Assembly: GCF_900184945.1 (NCBI RefSeq)
Contig: NZ_FXYF01000010.1
Span: 1-64,000, forward strand
Direction: 5' to 3'
From: Antarctobacter aquimaris
Lineage (GTDB): Bacteria > Pseudomonadota > Alphaproteobacteria > Rhodobacterales > Rhodobacteraceae
DNA length: 64,000 nt
Positions 1-8,465 of this stretch are shown piece by piece. The notes beneath the pieces are model-generated. The model was given only the letters and a program-made list of their open reading frames with translations. It had not been told where the DNA came from and searched no databases. Position 1 is the first letter of the stretch; every line of letters starts with the position of its first letter. Position numbers and translations under genes: made by a program.

Positions 1-1501
1 CGGCGGCCTGCGCCAGCGTGGTGCTTCCCAGCAGGCCGAGCGTCCAGACGTGGTGCCCGCCGCCGTCCGGCTGGCGGCCGAAGACCGAGTCGTAGAGGCG
101 ATAGACCTGCGCGGATTCGGCCAGGTGGTAGAGGCCGCGGGAGTCGCCCACGAGGATGTCGAAGCCCCTGGCCCCGGACAGCGAATCCGCCCCGCCTCGG
201 CCGGTGATGATGTCGTTTCCGGCGCCGCCGGGCAGGTCTTCGGGCGCCGGGGTGCCGGTCACGACCAGGTCCTGCACCGACAACACCGACAGGTCGATGC
301 CGATCGGGATCGCATTGCCGAACTCGTCCACGATCAGACCGCGCCCGTCCGGGCCGATCACCGATCCATGCTGGCTGCCGACCGGGTTGGCCCCCGGCAC
401 CACGGCAAATTCCGAGGCTCCGATTGGCGTGCCGTCATTGGAAAACAGCTGCAGGCGCCAGTTCGGCGAATAGGCTGCAGGCACGTTGACCACATCCGCC
501 GTCTCGTACCCCAGGACAAACCCGTCGGGCAGCGCAAACAGCCGCGGCGCGCCCTGCGCGTTGCCGACCGTGTCATTGCCGCGGAAGACCGGGACCGACA
601 CGCTGAGGTCGGGGTTCAGGATCGTCATGGCGACCGCCGAGTTCGGGTTGAAGAACGGGCCCGGAATATCGTCGCCCTCGATGCTGGCCACGGTCCAGGC
701 CAGCGCGATTCGCCCGTCGTCCAGAACCACCGCCGGAATGATCGAATTGACCTCGGAGCCGTTCGGCTCGGCCCCGGCGCCCAGTGCGCCCGCGCTGTCG
801 ATGATGGCCGGAGCGCCCTGCGGCGTGCCTGTCATGTCATGGCGCTGCGCGGTGATGACACCAAAGCGGTCCATCGTGAAGGTGACGATGCCGCCGCCGG
901 TCTCGATGATGGAAAAGCCGCCGTCCCGGGTCCGGCTGACCGGGCCATCGACCGTCTCGCCGCCGATGTAGACGCCGGTCTGCCCGTCCATCACGGTCAG
1001 CCCCCCTTCGTGCGCCACGGCCAGGGCACCGGTGGACAGCACCTGCGCGGTCACCTGCTCGGGGAACAGGAACAGGTCGCCCCCCGGGATCGGCGTGCCC
1101 GGCCCCTGCGGCGTGCCATCCGCGGAAAAACTGCGCAGGTAGCCCTCGGCCGCAAAGACGGCGCCGCGGTTCGGCTCCAGGCTGTAGTGCAGGACAAAGC
1201 CGCCCTCGGGGGTCGGCGTCGCGCCGTAGACCGCCTGGGTAAATCCGAAGGTGCCGGTGGGATCGGGCAGATTGGTGGCATCCACCTGGGTCGGCGGCAC
1301 CAGCACGTTGCCCGACAGGTCGACCACGGAAAAGAACGCGGTTTCGGTATAGAGAAGCGCGGCGGCGTCGCGGAATTCGACCTGCCAGGCGTAGACGACT
1401 CGTCCATCGCCGAGGTCGAAGGTCGTTCCGGTAAAGCGCCGTTCGGCTGTTGTCTGGTTGTCTCCGTCAAGGCTGACGAAAGGAAGGAAGGCGATGGCCA
1501 T
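1..1501 (-). CDS. RTX-type calcium-binding protein with DUF4214 domain, C-terminus beyond the window
   Basis: About 500 codons are visible, starting with ATG at 1501 behind a GGAG; the frame is open to the left edge. The first ~420 residues look like a beta-propeller or lectin-like extracellular region rich in Gly, Asp, Thr and Val, with no clear cleavable signal peptide. Around residues 420-450 is a short RTX block (GGAGNDIITGRGGADSLSG) of the Ca2+-binding nonapeptide type. It is followed by VYRLYDSVFGRQPDGGG, the start of a DUF4214 domain, which is common at the ends of type I secreted RTX proteins. Export by a T1SS is therefore likely, but the C-terminal secretion signal is not in view. 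Function is unknown. Confidence 0.8.
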   Translation of the reverse strand, partial: MAIAFLPFVSLDGDNQTTAERRFTGTTFDLGDGRVVYAWQVEFRDAAALLYTETAFFSVVDLSGNVLVPPTQVDATNLPDPTGTFGFTQAVYGATPTPEGGFVLHYSLEPNRGAVFAAEGYLRSFSADGTPQGPGTPIPGGDLFLFPEQVTAQVLSTGALAVAHEGGLTVMDGQTGVYIGGETVDGPVSRTRDGGFSIIETGGGIVTFTMDRFGVITAQRHDMTGTPQGAPAIIDSAGALGAGAEPNGSEVNSIIPAVVLDDGRIALAWTVASIEGDDIPGPFFNPNSAVAMTILNPDLSVSVPVFRGNDTVGNAQGAPRLFALPDGFVLGYETADVVNVPAAYSPNWRLQLFSNDGTPIGASEFAVVPGANPVGSQHGSVIGPDGRGLIVDEFGNAIPIGIDLSVLSVQDLVVTGTPAPEDLPGGAGNDIITGRGGADSLSGARGFDILVGDSRGLYHLAESAQVYRLYDSVFGRQPDGGGHHVWTLGLLGSTTLAQAA

Positions 1502-2104
1502 ACAGGCGGGTCTCCAAAAAAAGCACGCGCGGACATGTCAAACGGTCCGCACAATCAACAGTGCCCCGACGGACGGCTTCCGCCCGCCCGGCGCGGGGAA
1601 AATTGGCCATTTCAAGAGCCCGGTCAAGGCCTTGACGGGTTAGCAGACGGGCTGCGCGGCAACCGGCGCGGTGCCGCGAAAACCATCGGGCCGCGCCCCT
1701 GCGGGGTGACACGATGGCATGGTGTGCTGAATGGGGGATCGCCAGGGCAAATCCGTCGTGACCAAGGGCGCACGGCGGGTCAGGACGCACCCGAAAACCC
1801 CCTTGCCGATACTGGCGCCTCTCTCCGGAGGGTTCATCCGCCACAGGTCTCCGCCTGTGCGGCGGCTCGGCCATCGGACGACGTCGCCGTCGGCCTAGTT
1901 GTACCAGATGGCGGCGATGCGTTCGGCGCCGCAGATGCGGATGCTGGTAACCTTGTCCGTGGGTGGGGCGTGGCCAGCATGCCGTTGAGCGTGACGATGA
2001 TCACTCCCAGCCGCGGCGCGAAGAGCATGCCCTTCGGGATGGTCACGATGTCCCGCAGGCATCTGCCGCGCCTGGGCGGGTCCCCTGAGCGCGCTCGACT
2101 CGGT
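1502..2104. other. gap without an intact gene
   Basis: No convincing gene. On the minus strand at about 1895-2046 a short coding-like stretch ends in KVTSIRICGAERIAAIWYN and a stop. It may be the tail of another decayed gene, but I cannot name it. Confidence 0.4.
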
Positions 2105-2455
2105 CAGGTCCGGCTTGTCAAACCCGGAGTACCCGTTGTTCGCGCCGAGTTCGAGCCTGTGTTTGATCCAGAGCAACGACCGTGAGGATCAGGGCAGCGA
2201 GTTGATCGAGGCGGGATGCGCCGACTGGATGGGCTCGAAGAGGACCGGCATGTGGGGCGGCCGGGGGATGCAGAAAATGCGAACCTCGTGGATCGCGGGC
2301 CCCAGCGGCGGTAGCACCGCCTGTCGCAGCCGGTTGTCCTGCCGGCCCAGACAGCCGAAGGCTTGCATGCCATTCCCCGCGCACCCTGGCACGACCACCT
2401 CGACCACGGTCCAGATCGAGTGACCGACCGCGAAGGACCGCAGGAAGACGTCCAG
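2105..2455 (-). pseudogene. decayed copy of the sterol-desaturase/fatty-acid-hydroxylase gene at 20087-21127
   Basis: In one minus frame the translation FLRSFAVGHSIWTVVEVVV, then PAIHEVRIFC and HPASINS, follows the intact desaturase at 20087-21127 (FLRSFFVSIPIWTLIQVIF, PAIHEIHFFC, HHNSINP). A stop comes at 2189. In another frame LELGANNGYSGFDKPDL matches STAYGAINGHIGFEKLEFD of the intact protein. The His clusters that would bind the di-iron centre are largely lost (HEIHFFCGHWLIH has become HEVRIFCIPRPPHM), the N-terminal half is missing and the frame is broken. It is therefore a pseudogene. The resemblance was judged by eye and is limited to about 110 residues. Confidence 0.7.
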
Positions 2456-2478
2456 GATTGTGCTGGTGCCGCAAGGGC

Positions 2479-2700
2479 TTTGTCGCGGTGGGATATGCGC
2501 TGTTCGACACCACGGGCGCCGCACTGATCGGCGGCTCACCGTCGCCGGTGGCTTGACCTGCCGCCAAGGGCCTCGCGGGCCTTGCGACCGCCACCTTGAG
2601 CACGGTCAGGGAACCGGACCCCGAGGCAGAGGCGCAACGCACCGGAGAGCACCTGACGTCCGCCGCCCGTGAAACCCTGCGATCCAGCCGAAAACCCACA
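2479..2700 (+). pseudogene. decayed 3' end of a LacI-family regulator, paralogue of the gene at 21300-22328
   Basis: The plus-frame translation FVAVGYALFDTTGAALIGGS corresponds to FVAVGYELFDATRAALIDGT near the C-terminus of the intact LacI regulator at 21300. Slightly further on, GLATATLSTV and EAEAQRT correspond to TLATETIQTM and DGGAQRV. The DNA-binding half is gone and there are small deletions. It is divergent from the desaturase remnant, as in the intact pair, so both remnants probably come from one duplicated or sister locus. Confidence 0.65.
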
Positions 2701-2767
2701 GCAGGCCGGTTTTGCCAACAGGCTGACCAAGGCCGGGCGGCGTGGACGGAATTTCACAACGCGCGTG

Positions 2768-2800
2768 TTGACATGTCAGAGCACGCTTGTTCACATGTTA
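2768..2800 (+). promoter_or_regulatory. putative GntR operator and promoter
   Basis: A perfect 10-bp palindrome TGACATGTCA (2769-2778) is followed by a second ACATGT core at 2793, exactly 22 bp (two helical turns) from the first at 2771. TTGACA at 2768 could be a -35 box with a weak TCACAT 17 bp on. The position, just before the GntR start, suggests autoregulation. This is inference from symmetry and position. Confidence 0.45.
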
Positions 2801-2819
2801 CGAGAAAATGGTGGCCCTG

Positions 2820-3590
2820 ATGTATGATCCTGTCTCTCCCCTCCTGCGCAACGGCACCAGCGATGACGGCCTGCCGCAGCCGGAGGCAAAAGCGCGCTTT
2901 GCCGAGGACCGGCTGCTGGATGCCGTCCTGTGGTGCGAGGTGCTGCCGGGCGAAACCATCACCGAATCCGACGTGATGGATCGGTTCGGCCTGACCCGCG
3001 CCGCGGCGCGGGCGGCGCTGACCCGGCTGGGCTACGACGGCTGGGCCGAACCGCTGGCGCGCATGGGCTGGCAGGTCGCCCCGGTCACCGGCGACCTGAT
3101 CGGACAGGTCCTGACGGCACGGCGGGTGGTCGAGCCCGAGGCGCTGTCGCGCGCCGACCTGACCGCGCAGCAGATCGGCGAGGTCCGCCGCATCGGCGAG
3201 GTCCTGGCGGCGGTGCAGCACCAGCCCTCCGAGGGCGTCTCTGTCGCGTTTCGCCATTTCGTCGACGAGATCGACAGCCTGCTGCTGTCCGGCATCGACC
3301 GCTTCACCGCGCGGCACCTGCGCAAGCTCTGGCACCACTCGGCCCGGATGACCCGTTTCCTCGAGGACGCCACGGCGGGCCACCTGTTCCAGAGGGACGA
3401 TGTCTTTGCCCTGGTCCGCGCGGTCACGGCGCAGGACCAGCCCCAGATCGCCCGGGCGCGTCACGCCCTGATCGATGCGCAGGAGGCGTTCTTCCTGCAG
3501 CAGATGCTGAAAAGCAAAGCCGCGCTTGGCCCCGGCAGCGGGTTGAGCGCGCAGTACAGACAGGCTGCCGACAACAGGAGGTCTTCATGA
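2820..3590 (+). CDS. GntR-family transcriptional regulator (FCD type)
   Basis: About 256 residues: an N-terminal winged helix-turn-helix (LPGETITESDVMDRFGLTRA region, residues ~40-75) followed by an all-helical FCD-like ligand domain with repeated His, Arg and Glu (VEPEALSRAD, FVDEID, LWHHSARM). I place the start at ATG 2820, which has GGTGG five bases upstream; ATG 2808 and TTG 2787 are alternatives in frame. The stop overlaps the ATG of the binding-protein gene (ATGA), so it is co-transcribed with the importer it probably controls. FCD regulators usually respond to small organic acids; the effector here is unknown. Confidence 0.85.
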   Translation: MYDPVSPLLRNGTSDDGLPQPEAKARFAEDRLLDAVLWCEVLPGETITESDVMDRFGLTRAAARAALTRLGYDGWAEPLARMGWQVAPVTGDLIGQVLTARRVVEPEALSRADLTAQQIGEVRRIGEVLAAVQHQPSEGVSVAFRHFVDEIDSLLLSGIDRFTARHLRKLWHHSARMTRFLEDATAGHLFQRDDVFALVRAVTAQDQPQIARARHALIDAQEAFFLQQMLKSKAALGPGSGLSAQYRQAADNRRSS

Positions 3591-5077
3591 AAGCCCTGAC
3601 CGGACTGCTTACGGGTGTCGCTCTTGCGGTGTTCGCCCTGCCCGCCCTCGCGCGGGATCTGACCGTCGACCTGACCGGAGAGCCCTCGTCGCTCGATCCG
3701 CACATGCAGTGGAACCCGGACAGCTACTACGTCTACCGCAACATCTTTGACAACGTGGTGACGCGCGACAACGACGGCACCATCGTGCCGCAGATCGCCA
3801 CCGACTGGGAATACGTCAGCGACACCGAACTGGTGCTGACCATCCGCGAGGGCGTCACCTTTCACGACGGCGCGCCGCTGACCGCCGAGGACGTGGCCTA
3901 TTCGGTGACCCGCATCATCAACCCGGACTTCGGCTCGCCGCAGCTGGGCCAGTTCAACCAGATCTCGAGCGCCGAGGTGATCGACGGCAACAAGGTCAAG
4001 CTGACCACCACCAGCCCCTACCCCGCGCTGCTGGCGCAGCTGGTCAAGCTGTCGGTCGTGCCGCGCCACGTGGTCGAGGAGGTCGGCAACGACGCCTTCA
4101 ACCTCGCCCCGGTCGGGTCCGGCCCCTACAGCTTTGACGAATGGAACCGCGGCGTGTCGGTGACGCTGGAAAAGAACGCCGCCTACTGGGGCGACGCCGG
4201 GCCGTTCGACATGGTGACCTTCCGTGCCGTGCCGGACGCCGCGACCCGCATCGCTGACCTTCAGGCCGGCGCGGCCGATCTTGTCGTCGGGCTCGACAGC
4301 GACGGCGCGATGCAGCTGGACGGCAACCCGGCGGTCAAGACGCTGTCCGCCCCGACCGAGCGTGTCGCCTTCATGGGCATGAACCTGGACAAGCCGCCGT
4401 TCAACGACCCCGACCTGCGGCGCGCGGCCAGCCTGGCCATCGACTCGGTCGCCATCGCAGAGGGGCTGCTTGGCGCGGGCGAAGTGCCGGTGGCACAGCT
4501 GGCCAGCCCGACGCACTTTGGCTATGCCCCTGGCATCGCGCCCTACGAATACGACCCGGAGCAGGCGGCCGAGATCGTCGCCGGCAAGGCCGAGATTGCG
4601 GCAACGCCCGCCACCTTTGCCACCGCGCCGGTGTTCGATCAGCGGGTAGTGCAGGCGCTCCAGCAGATGCTGAACGACGTCGGCTTCAACGTCTCGATCA
4701 GCATGACCGACATGCCGACCTACCTTGCCGCCGCGCGCGCGCCCGACCGGGCCGAGCGTCCCGAGCTGAACTTTGGCCGCTGGTCCTGCGCCTGCCAGGA
4801 CGCGGATGGCATCGCCTACCCCTTGCTGCATTCGGAAAGCTCGTGGAGCCGGGTCAGCCGCCCCGAACTGGACGCGCTGCTGGACGAGGCCCGCACCTCG
4901 CTGGACGAAAGCGTGCGGCAGGCCGCCTATGACAAGGTGCACCAGATCGTGCGCGACGACTACCTCGTGCGGCCGATCTACCAGGCGGCGGTGCTGTATG
5001 GCGCCAAGGCCGAGTTGCAGTTCACGCCCACGGCCAACGAAAGCCTGTTCCTCAACCGCATGAGCTGGTCCGAGTAA
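3587..5077 (+). CDS. ABC transporter peptide/opine-type substrate-binding protein
   Basis: 496 residues with a Sec signal peptide (positively charged start, hydrophobic core, cleavage near ALA-RD at ~22). The SBP_bac_5 (family 5) fold is evident from EPSSLDPHMQWN near the N-terminus, LREGVTFHDG-like IREGVTFHDGAPLTAEDV (~90) and GSGPYSFDEWNRG (~175). Family 5 proteins bind di- and oligopeptides, opines, nickel or glutathione. A strong AGGAGG lies before the ATG, which overlaps the regulator stop. The permease gene starts on the next base after its stop. With a gamma-glutamyltransferase in the same operon, a gamma-glutamyl substrate is a reasonable guess. Confidence 0.93.
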   Translation: MKALTGLLTGVALAVFALPALARDLTVDLTGEPSSLDPHMQWNPDSYYVYRNIFDNVVTRDNDGTIVPQIATDWEYVSDTELVLTIREGVTFHDGAPLTAEDVAYSVTRIINPDFGSPQLGQFNQISSAEVIDGNKVKLTTTSPYPALLAQLVKLSVVPRHVVEEVGNDAFNLAPVGSGPYSFDEWNRGVSVTLEKNAAYWGDAGPFDMVTFRAVPDAATRIADLQAGAADLVVGLDSDGAMQLDGNPAVKTLSAPTERVAFMGMNLDKPPFNDPDLRRAASLAIDSVAIAEGLLGAGEVPVAQLASPTHFGYAPGIAPYEYDPEQAAEIVAGKAEIAATPATFATAPVFDQRVVQALQQMLNDVGFNVSISMTDMPTYLAAARAPDRAERPELNFGRWSCACQDADGIAYPLLHSESSWSRVSRPELDALLDEARTSLDESVRQAAYDKVHQIVRDDYLVRPIYQAAVLYGAKAELQFTPTANESLFLNRMSWSE

Positions 5078-6004
5078 ATGCAGCGCTTTCTCCTGCGACG
5101 GGGCGGCCAGGCGCTGGTGGCGGTGTTCGGGGTCGTGACGCTGGTGTTCTTCATCCAGCGCCTGACCGGCGACCCCGTGCTGCTTCTGGTGCCGGAAACC
5201 GCGACCGAGCAGGACATCGAGGCCATGCGCGTGACGCTTGGCCTCGATCGCGCCCTGGGCGTGCAATACCTCGACTTTCTCTATGACATGCTGTGCCTGG
5301 ACCTCGGCCGCAGCTTTGTCCAGAACGCGCCGGTCTGGGACATCCTGCTCAGCCGCATCCCGCACACCCTGCAACTGGCCGCCGGAGCGCTGGCGGTGGC
5401 GTTGCTGATCGGCCTGCCGCTGGGGCTGGTGATGGCGCTGACGCAGGGCAAGGCGGTGTCGCGGCTGATCATGGGCGTGGTGCTGGCCTTTCAGTCGCTG
5501 CCGACCTTCTGGAGCGGGATCATGATGATCCTCGTCTTCGGCGTCTGGCTGAAATGGCTGCCGCCCTCCGGCACCGGCACGCCGGCGCACCTGGTGATGC
5601 CCTCCATCGCGCTGGGCCTGCTGTCGCTGGCGACCTATGCGCGGATCGCGCGGGCCTCGGTGATCGACGAACTGGGCAAGGACTACGTCCGCTCGGCCCG
5701 CGCGCGGGGCGTCGGCACCGGGCGGCTGGTCCGCCGCCACCTGCTGCGCAATTCCGCGATTCCGGTCATTTCCATCACCGCGCTGGAGCTGTCGCAGCTG
5801 CTGGCCGGGGCGGTCATCGTCGAGACGGTATTCGCCTGGCCGGGCCTGGGTCTGCTGACCGTGCAGAGCATCGCGGCGCGCGACTTCATGGTGGTGCAGG
5901 CGGTGGTGCTGCTGGGCGCCTTCGTCACCATCGCGGCGAACCTTGCCGCCGACATCCTCTACACCGTGGTCGACCCGCGCGTGCGGCTGACGGGCAAGGC
6001 ATGA
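5078..6004 (+). CDS. ABC transporter permease, DppB/OppB type
   Basis: 308 residues, six predicted membrane segments beginning with the typical first helix (LVAVFGVVTLVFFIQRLTGDP). The EAA loop is ARIARASVIDELGKDYVRSA-like around residue 190-210, followed by GVGTGRLVRRHLLRNS, where the ATPase docks. It forms the inner-membrane channel with the product of the next gene. It starts directly after the binding-protein stop and overlaps the second permease by ATGA. Confidence 0.94.
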   Translation: MQRFLLRRGGQALVAVFGVVTLVFFIQRLTGDPVLLLVPETATEQDIEAMRVTLGLDRALGVQYLDFLYDMLCLDLGRSFVQNAPVWDILLSRIPHTLQLAAGALAVALLIGLPLGLVMALTQGKAVSRLIMGVVLAFQSLPTFWSGIMMILVFGVWLKWLPPSGTGTPAHLVMPSIALGLLSLATYARIARASVIDELGKDYVRSARARGVGTGRLVRRHLLRNSAIPVISITALELSQLLAGAVIVETVFAWPGLGLLTVQSIAARDFMVVQAVVLLGAFVTIAANLAADILYTVVDPRVRLTGKA

Positions 6005-6849
6005 GCGTCGCCGCCCTCTCTGCGCGGGCGCGCCTGGGCGGGGCGCTGTCCTGGTGGCCGGCCTGGCTGCTGGCCCTGCTGGCGCTCTGCGCCGTCTTCG
6101 CGCCCTGGCTGGCACCGCTGGACCCGGACCGCCAGAACCTGCTGGCGCGGCTCAAGGCGCCGGGTTTCGAGGCGCGCGGCGCGGTCTACTGGCTGGGCTC
6201 GGACGAGCTGGGGCGCGACGTGCTGTCGCGCGTGATCCATGGCGCGCGGGTGTCGATCTCTGTCGCGGTGCTGTCGGTGCTGCTGTCGGGCGTTGTGGGC
6301 GTGACCGTGGGCATGGCGGCGGGCTACCTGCGCGGCTGGACGGAGACGGTGCTGATGCGGCTGGTGGACATCTTCCTGTCGATCCCGGCGATCCTGCTGG
6401 CGATCATCACCGTGGCGGTGCTGGGCCCCGGCTTTGTCAACGTGATCCTCGTGCTGGCGCTGACCCGCTGGCCGCGCTACGCGCGCGTCGCCTATGGCCA
6501 GACGCTGGCGCTCGCCGACCGGCCCTTTGTACAGCTGTCGCGGGCGATGGGCGCGGGCACGCCGCGTGTCCTGTTGCGCCACATCCTGCCCAACATCGCC
6601 GGTCCGCTGCTGGTGGTCGCGACGCTGGAATTCGGCCTGATGGTGCTGTTCGAGGCGGGTCTGTCGTTCCTCGGCCTCGGGGTGCAGCCGCCGATGGCCA
6701 GCTGGGGCGCGATGCTGTCGACGGGCCGCAACTACATCGCCACGGCCTGGTGGATCGCCACCTTTCCGGGGCTTGCTCTGTTTCTGCTTGTCCTTTCGGC
6801 CAACATGATCGGCGACCGGATGGGCGACGCAATCGGAAAGGGACGCTGA
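6001..6849 (+). CDS. ABC transporter permease, DppC/OppC type
   Basis: 282 residues. The cytoplasmic start is followed by a first helix (WLLALLALCAVFAPWLAPLD) and the DppC hallmark WLGSDELGRDVLSRVIHGAR near residue 60. The EAA-type loop reads LALADRPFVQLSRAMGAG, then RVLLRHILPNIAGPL. The C-terminus carries the conserved SFLGLGVQPPMASWGAML. It pairs with the DppB-like permease and overlaps it by four bases. The SDR gene begins immediately after its stop. Confidence 0.94.
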   Translation: MSVAALSARARLGGALSWWPAWLLALLALCAVFAPWLAPLDPDRQNLLARLKAPGFEARGAVYWLGSDELGRDVLSRVIHGARVSISVAVLSVLLSGVVGVTVGMAAGYLRGWTETVLMRLVDIFLSIPAILLAIITVAVLGPGFVNVILVLALTRWPRYARVAYGQTLALADRPFVQLSRAMGAGTPRVLLRHILPNIAGPLLVVATLEFGLMVLFEAGLSFLGLGVQPPMASWGAMLSTGRNYIATAWWIATFPGLALFLLVLSANMIGDRMGDAIGKGR

Positions 6850-7608
6850 ATGGACTTCGGAGACGAATTCAAGGGCAAACGCGTGGTCGTCACAGGGGCG
6901 GCGGGTGTCATGGGCCGCGCGCTGGTGGACCAGTTCGCCACCGCAGGCGCCGAGGTCTGCGCCTCGGACCTGACGACCGAGGGACTGCCGGGCCTTGCCG
7001 TCGCCGCCGACCTGACCACGGACGATGGGCTCGAGACGCTGCTGTCCGCGGTCGCGGTAAAATGGGGCGCGCCGGACGTGGTGGTGAACAACGCCGCACT
7101 GTACCCTTCGGCCTTCCTCCTCGACATGAGCATCGCCGACTGGGACCGCATCATGGACCTGAACGTGCGCGCCCCGATGGTGCTGATGCGCGGCTTTGCG
7201 CTGCAGATGATCAAGGCCGGGGTAAAGGGCAACTTCATCAACATCTCCTCGGGTGCGGCGCGCAAGATGCGGCGCACGGCCGTGACCTACTGCATGTCCA
7301 AGACGGCGCTGGACCGCATGTCCAAGGGCTTTGCGCTGGAACTGGCGGAATTCGGCATCCGGGTGAACTGCCTGGAACCCGGTTTCGCACCGGGCAGCGC
7401 GGTGTCGTCCCTCAGCCAGGAGCACATCGACCGCGTGACCAACAACATCCCGCTCAAGGCGCAGACCACTGCCGAGGATATCGGCCAGGCGGCGCTGTAC
7501 CTCGCGTCCTCGGCGGCCAGGAATGTCACCGGCACCTCGCTTGCGGTGGATGGCGGCAATTCGGCGGGCGTCATGGACGTCTACCAGGCCAAGAAGCACC
7601 CGCTATGA
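6850..7608 (+). CDS. short-chain dehydrogenase/reductase (SDR)
   Basis: 252 residues with the classical Rossmann signature TGAAGVMG (residues 16-23), NNAAL, the catalytic Ser in NISSGAARK and the YCMSK motif (Tyr147, Lys151). The C-terminus is AVDGGNSAG-like. Asp/Ser after the second strand (CASDL) suggests NAD(H) rather than NADP(H). It lies in the importer operon with no gap, so it probably oxidises a hydroxyl on the imported compound or on the product released by the downstream hydrolases. Substrate unknown. Confidence 0.9.
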   Translation: MDFGDEFKGKRVVVTGAAGVMGRALVDQFATAGAEVCASDLTTEGLPGLAVAADLTTDDGLETLLSAVAVKWGAPDVVVNNAALYPSAFLLDMSIADWDRIMDLNVRAPMVLMRGFALQMIKAGVKGNFINISSGAARKMRRTAVTYCMSKTALDRMSKGFALELAEFGIRVNCLEPGFAPGSAVSSLSQEHIDRVTNNIPLKAQTTAEDIGQAALYLASSAARNVTGTSLAVDGGNSAGVMDVYQAKKHPL

Positions 7609-8465
7609 TCTGGGAGGCGCCTGACTATCGCTGGCCCAGTGGCAAGCGCGCCGCCGCCTGCTTCAGCGTCGACGTGGACGCGCTGTCGCCCTGGCTCTGG
7701 CAGATGCGCGACGGTGTGCCGGGGACGCTGGCCGCCGTCGAGCACCGGCGCTACGGCATGCGCCGAGGGCTGGCGCGGATGGTCGACATGCTGGACCGGC
7801 TGGGCCTGCGCGGCAGTTTCTTCGTCCCCGGCGTCGTGGCCGAAGAAAACCCCGGCCTGCTGCCGGGCCTGCTGGCACGCGGGCACGAGATCGGGTTGCA
7901 CGGCTATTTCCACGAGATCGTGGCCGACATCAGCGACGCGCAGTTCACCGAGGCGCTGGAACGCTCCATCGCGCTCTTCAAGGCCCAGACCGGGCAGGCG
8001 CCCGCCGGATTCCGCTCGCCCGCCTGGGAAATGACGCCGCACATGCTGGCCGACCTGCGCCGCTTTGGCCTCTGGGACAGCTCGCTGATGGGGCATGACC
8101 TGCCCTACACCATCGACGGCGTGACCGAGGTGCCGGTGCGCTGGGACAACGACGACGCGATCTTCTTCAAGTTCCTCGGCGCGGGCGACCGCGCGCCGCG
8201 CGGGCACCTTGAGATCGGCGCGACCTGGGCCGACGAGGCGGAGGCGCAGGTCGAAGACGGAGGATTGTTCATGCTGACGGTCCATGACTGGATCTCGGGG
8301 CGGGCCGCGCGGGTGCGGATGCTGGAACGCCTGTGGCAGGGGATCGCCGAGCGGGGCGATGTCTGGATCGCCACCTGCGGCGAGATCGCGGCGCATCACG
8401 CGCGCCAAGGCGGGTTCGAGACGACGACCGCGCCGATCACGCCGGTCGGGGAGCGGCCATCATGA
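7605..8465 (+). CDS. polysaccharide deacetylase (NodB-fold) family hydrolase
   Basis: 286 residues; start ATG 7605 overlaps the SDR stop. NodB-type metal motifs are visible: SVDVDA (Asp23/Asp25) and HGYFH (His99, His103), then FRSPAWEMT. There is no signal peptide, so it acts in the cytoplasm and is unlikely to attack cell-wall polymers. Cytoplasmic members include PuuE-type allantoinases and amidases acting on small N-acyl or imide compounds. Next to a gamma-glutamyltransferase and a peptide-type importer it may hydrolyse an amide of the imported compound. The exact reaction cannot be told from sequence. Confidence 0.85.
   Translation: MIWEAPDYRWPSGKRAAACFSVDVDALSPWLWQMRDGVPGTLAAVEHRRYGMRRGLARMVDMLDRLGLRGSFFVPGVVAEENPGLLPGLLARGHEIGLHGYFHEIVADISDAQFTEALERSIALFKAQTGQAPAGFRSPAWEMTPHMLADLRRFGLWDSSLMGHDLPYTIDGVTEVPVRWDNDDAIFFKFLGAGDRAPRGHLEIGATWADEAEAQVEDGGLFMLTVHDWISGRAARVRMLERLWQGIAERGDVWIATCGEIAAHHARQGGFETTTAPITPVGERPS

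Noticed and set aside
50-2185. A 711-codon open frame on the plus strand
   Set aside because: It is opposite the RTX/DUF4214 gene, is very rich in Arg, Gly and His, and shows no domain; typical antisense frame in GC-rich DNA.
3461-6115. An 884-codon minus-strand frame across the importer genes
   Set aside because: Composition (Gln, His, Arg and Gly rich) and lack of domains show it is the shadow of the binding protein and permease genes.
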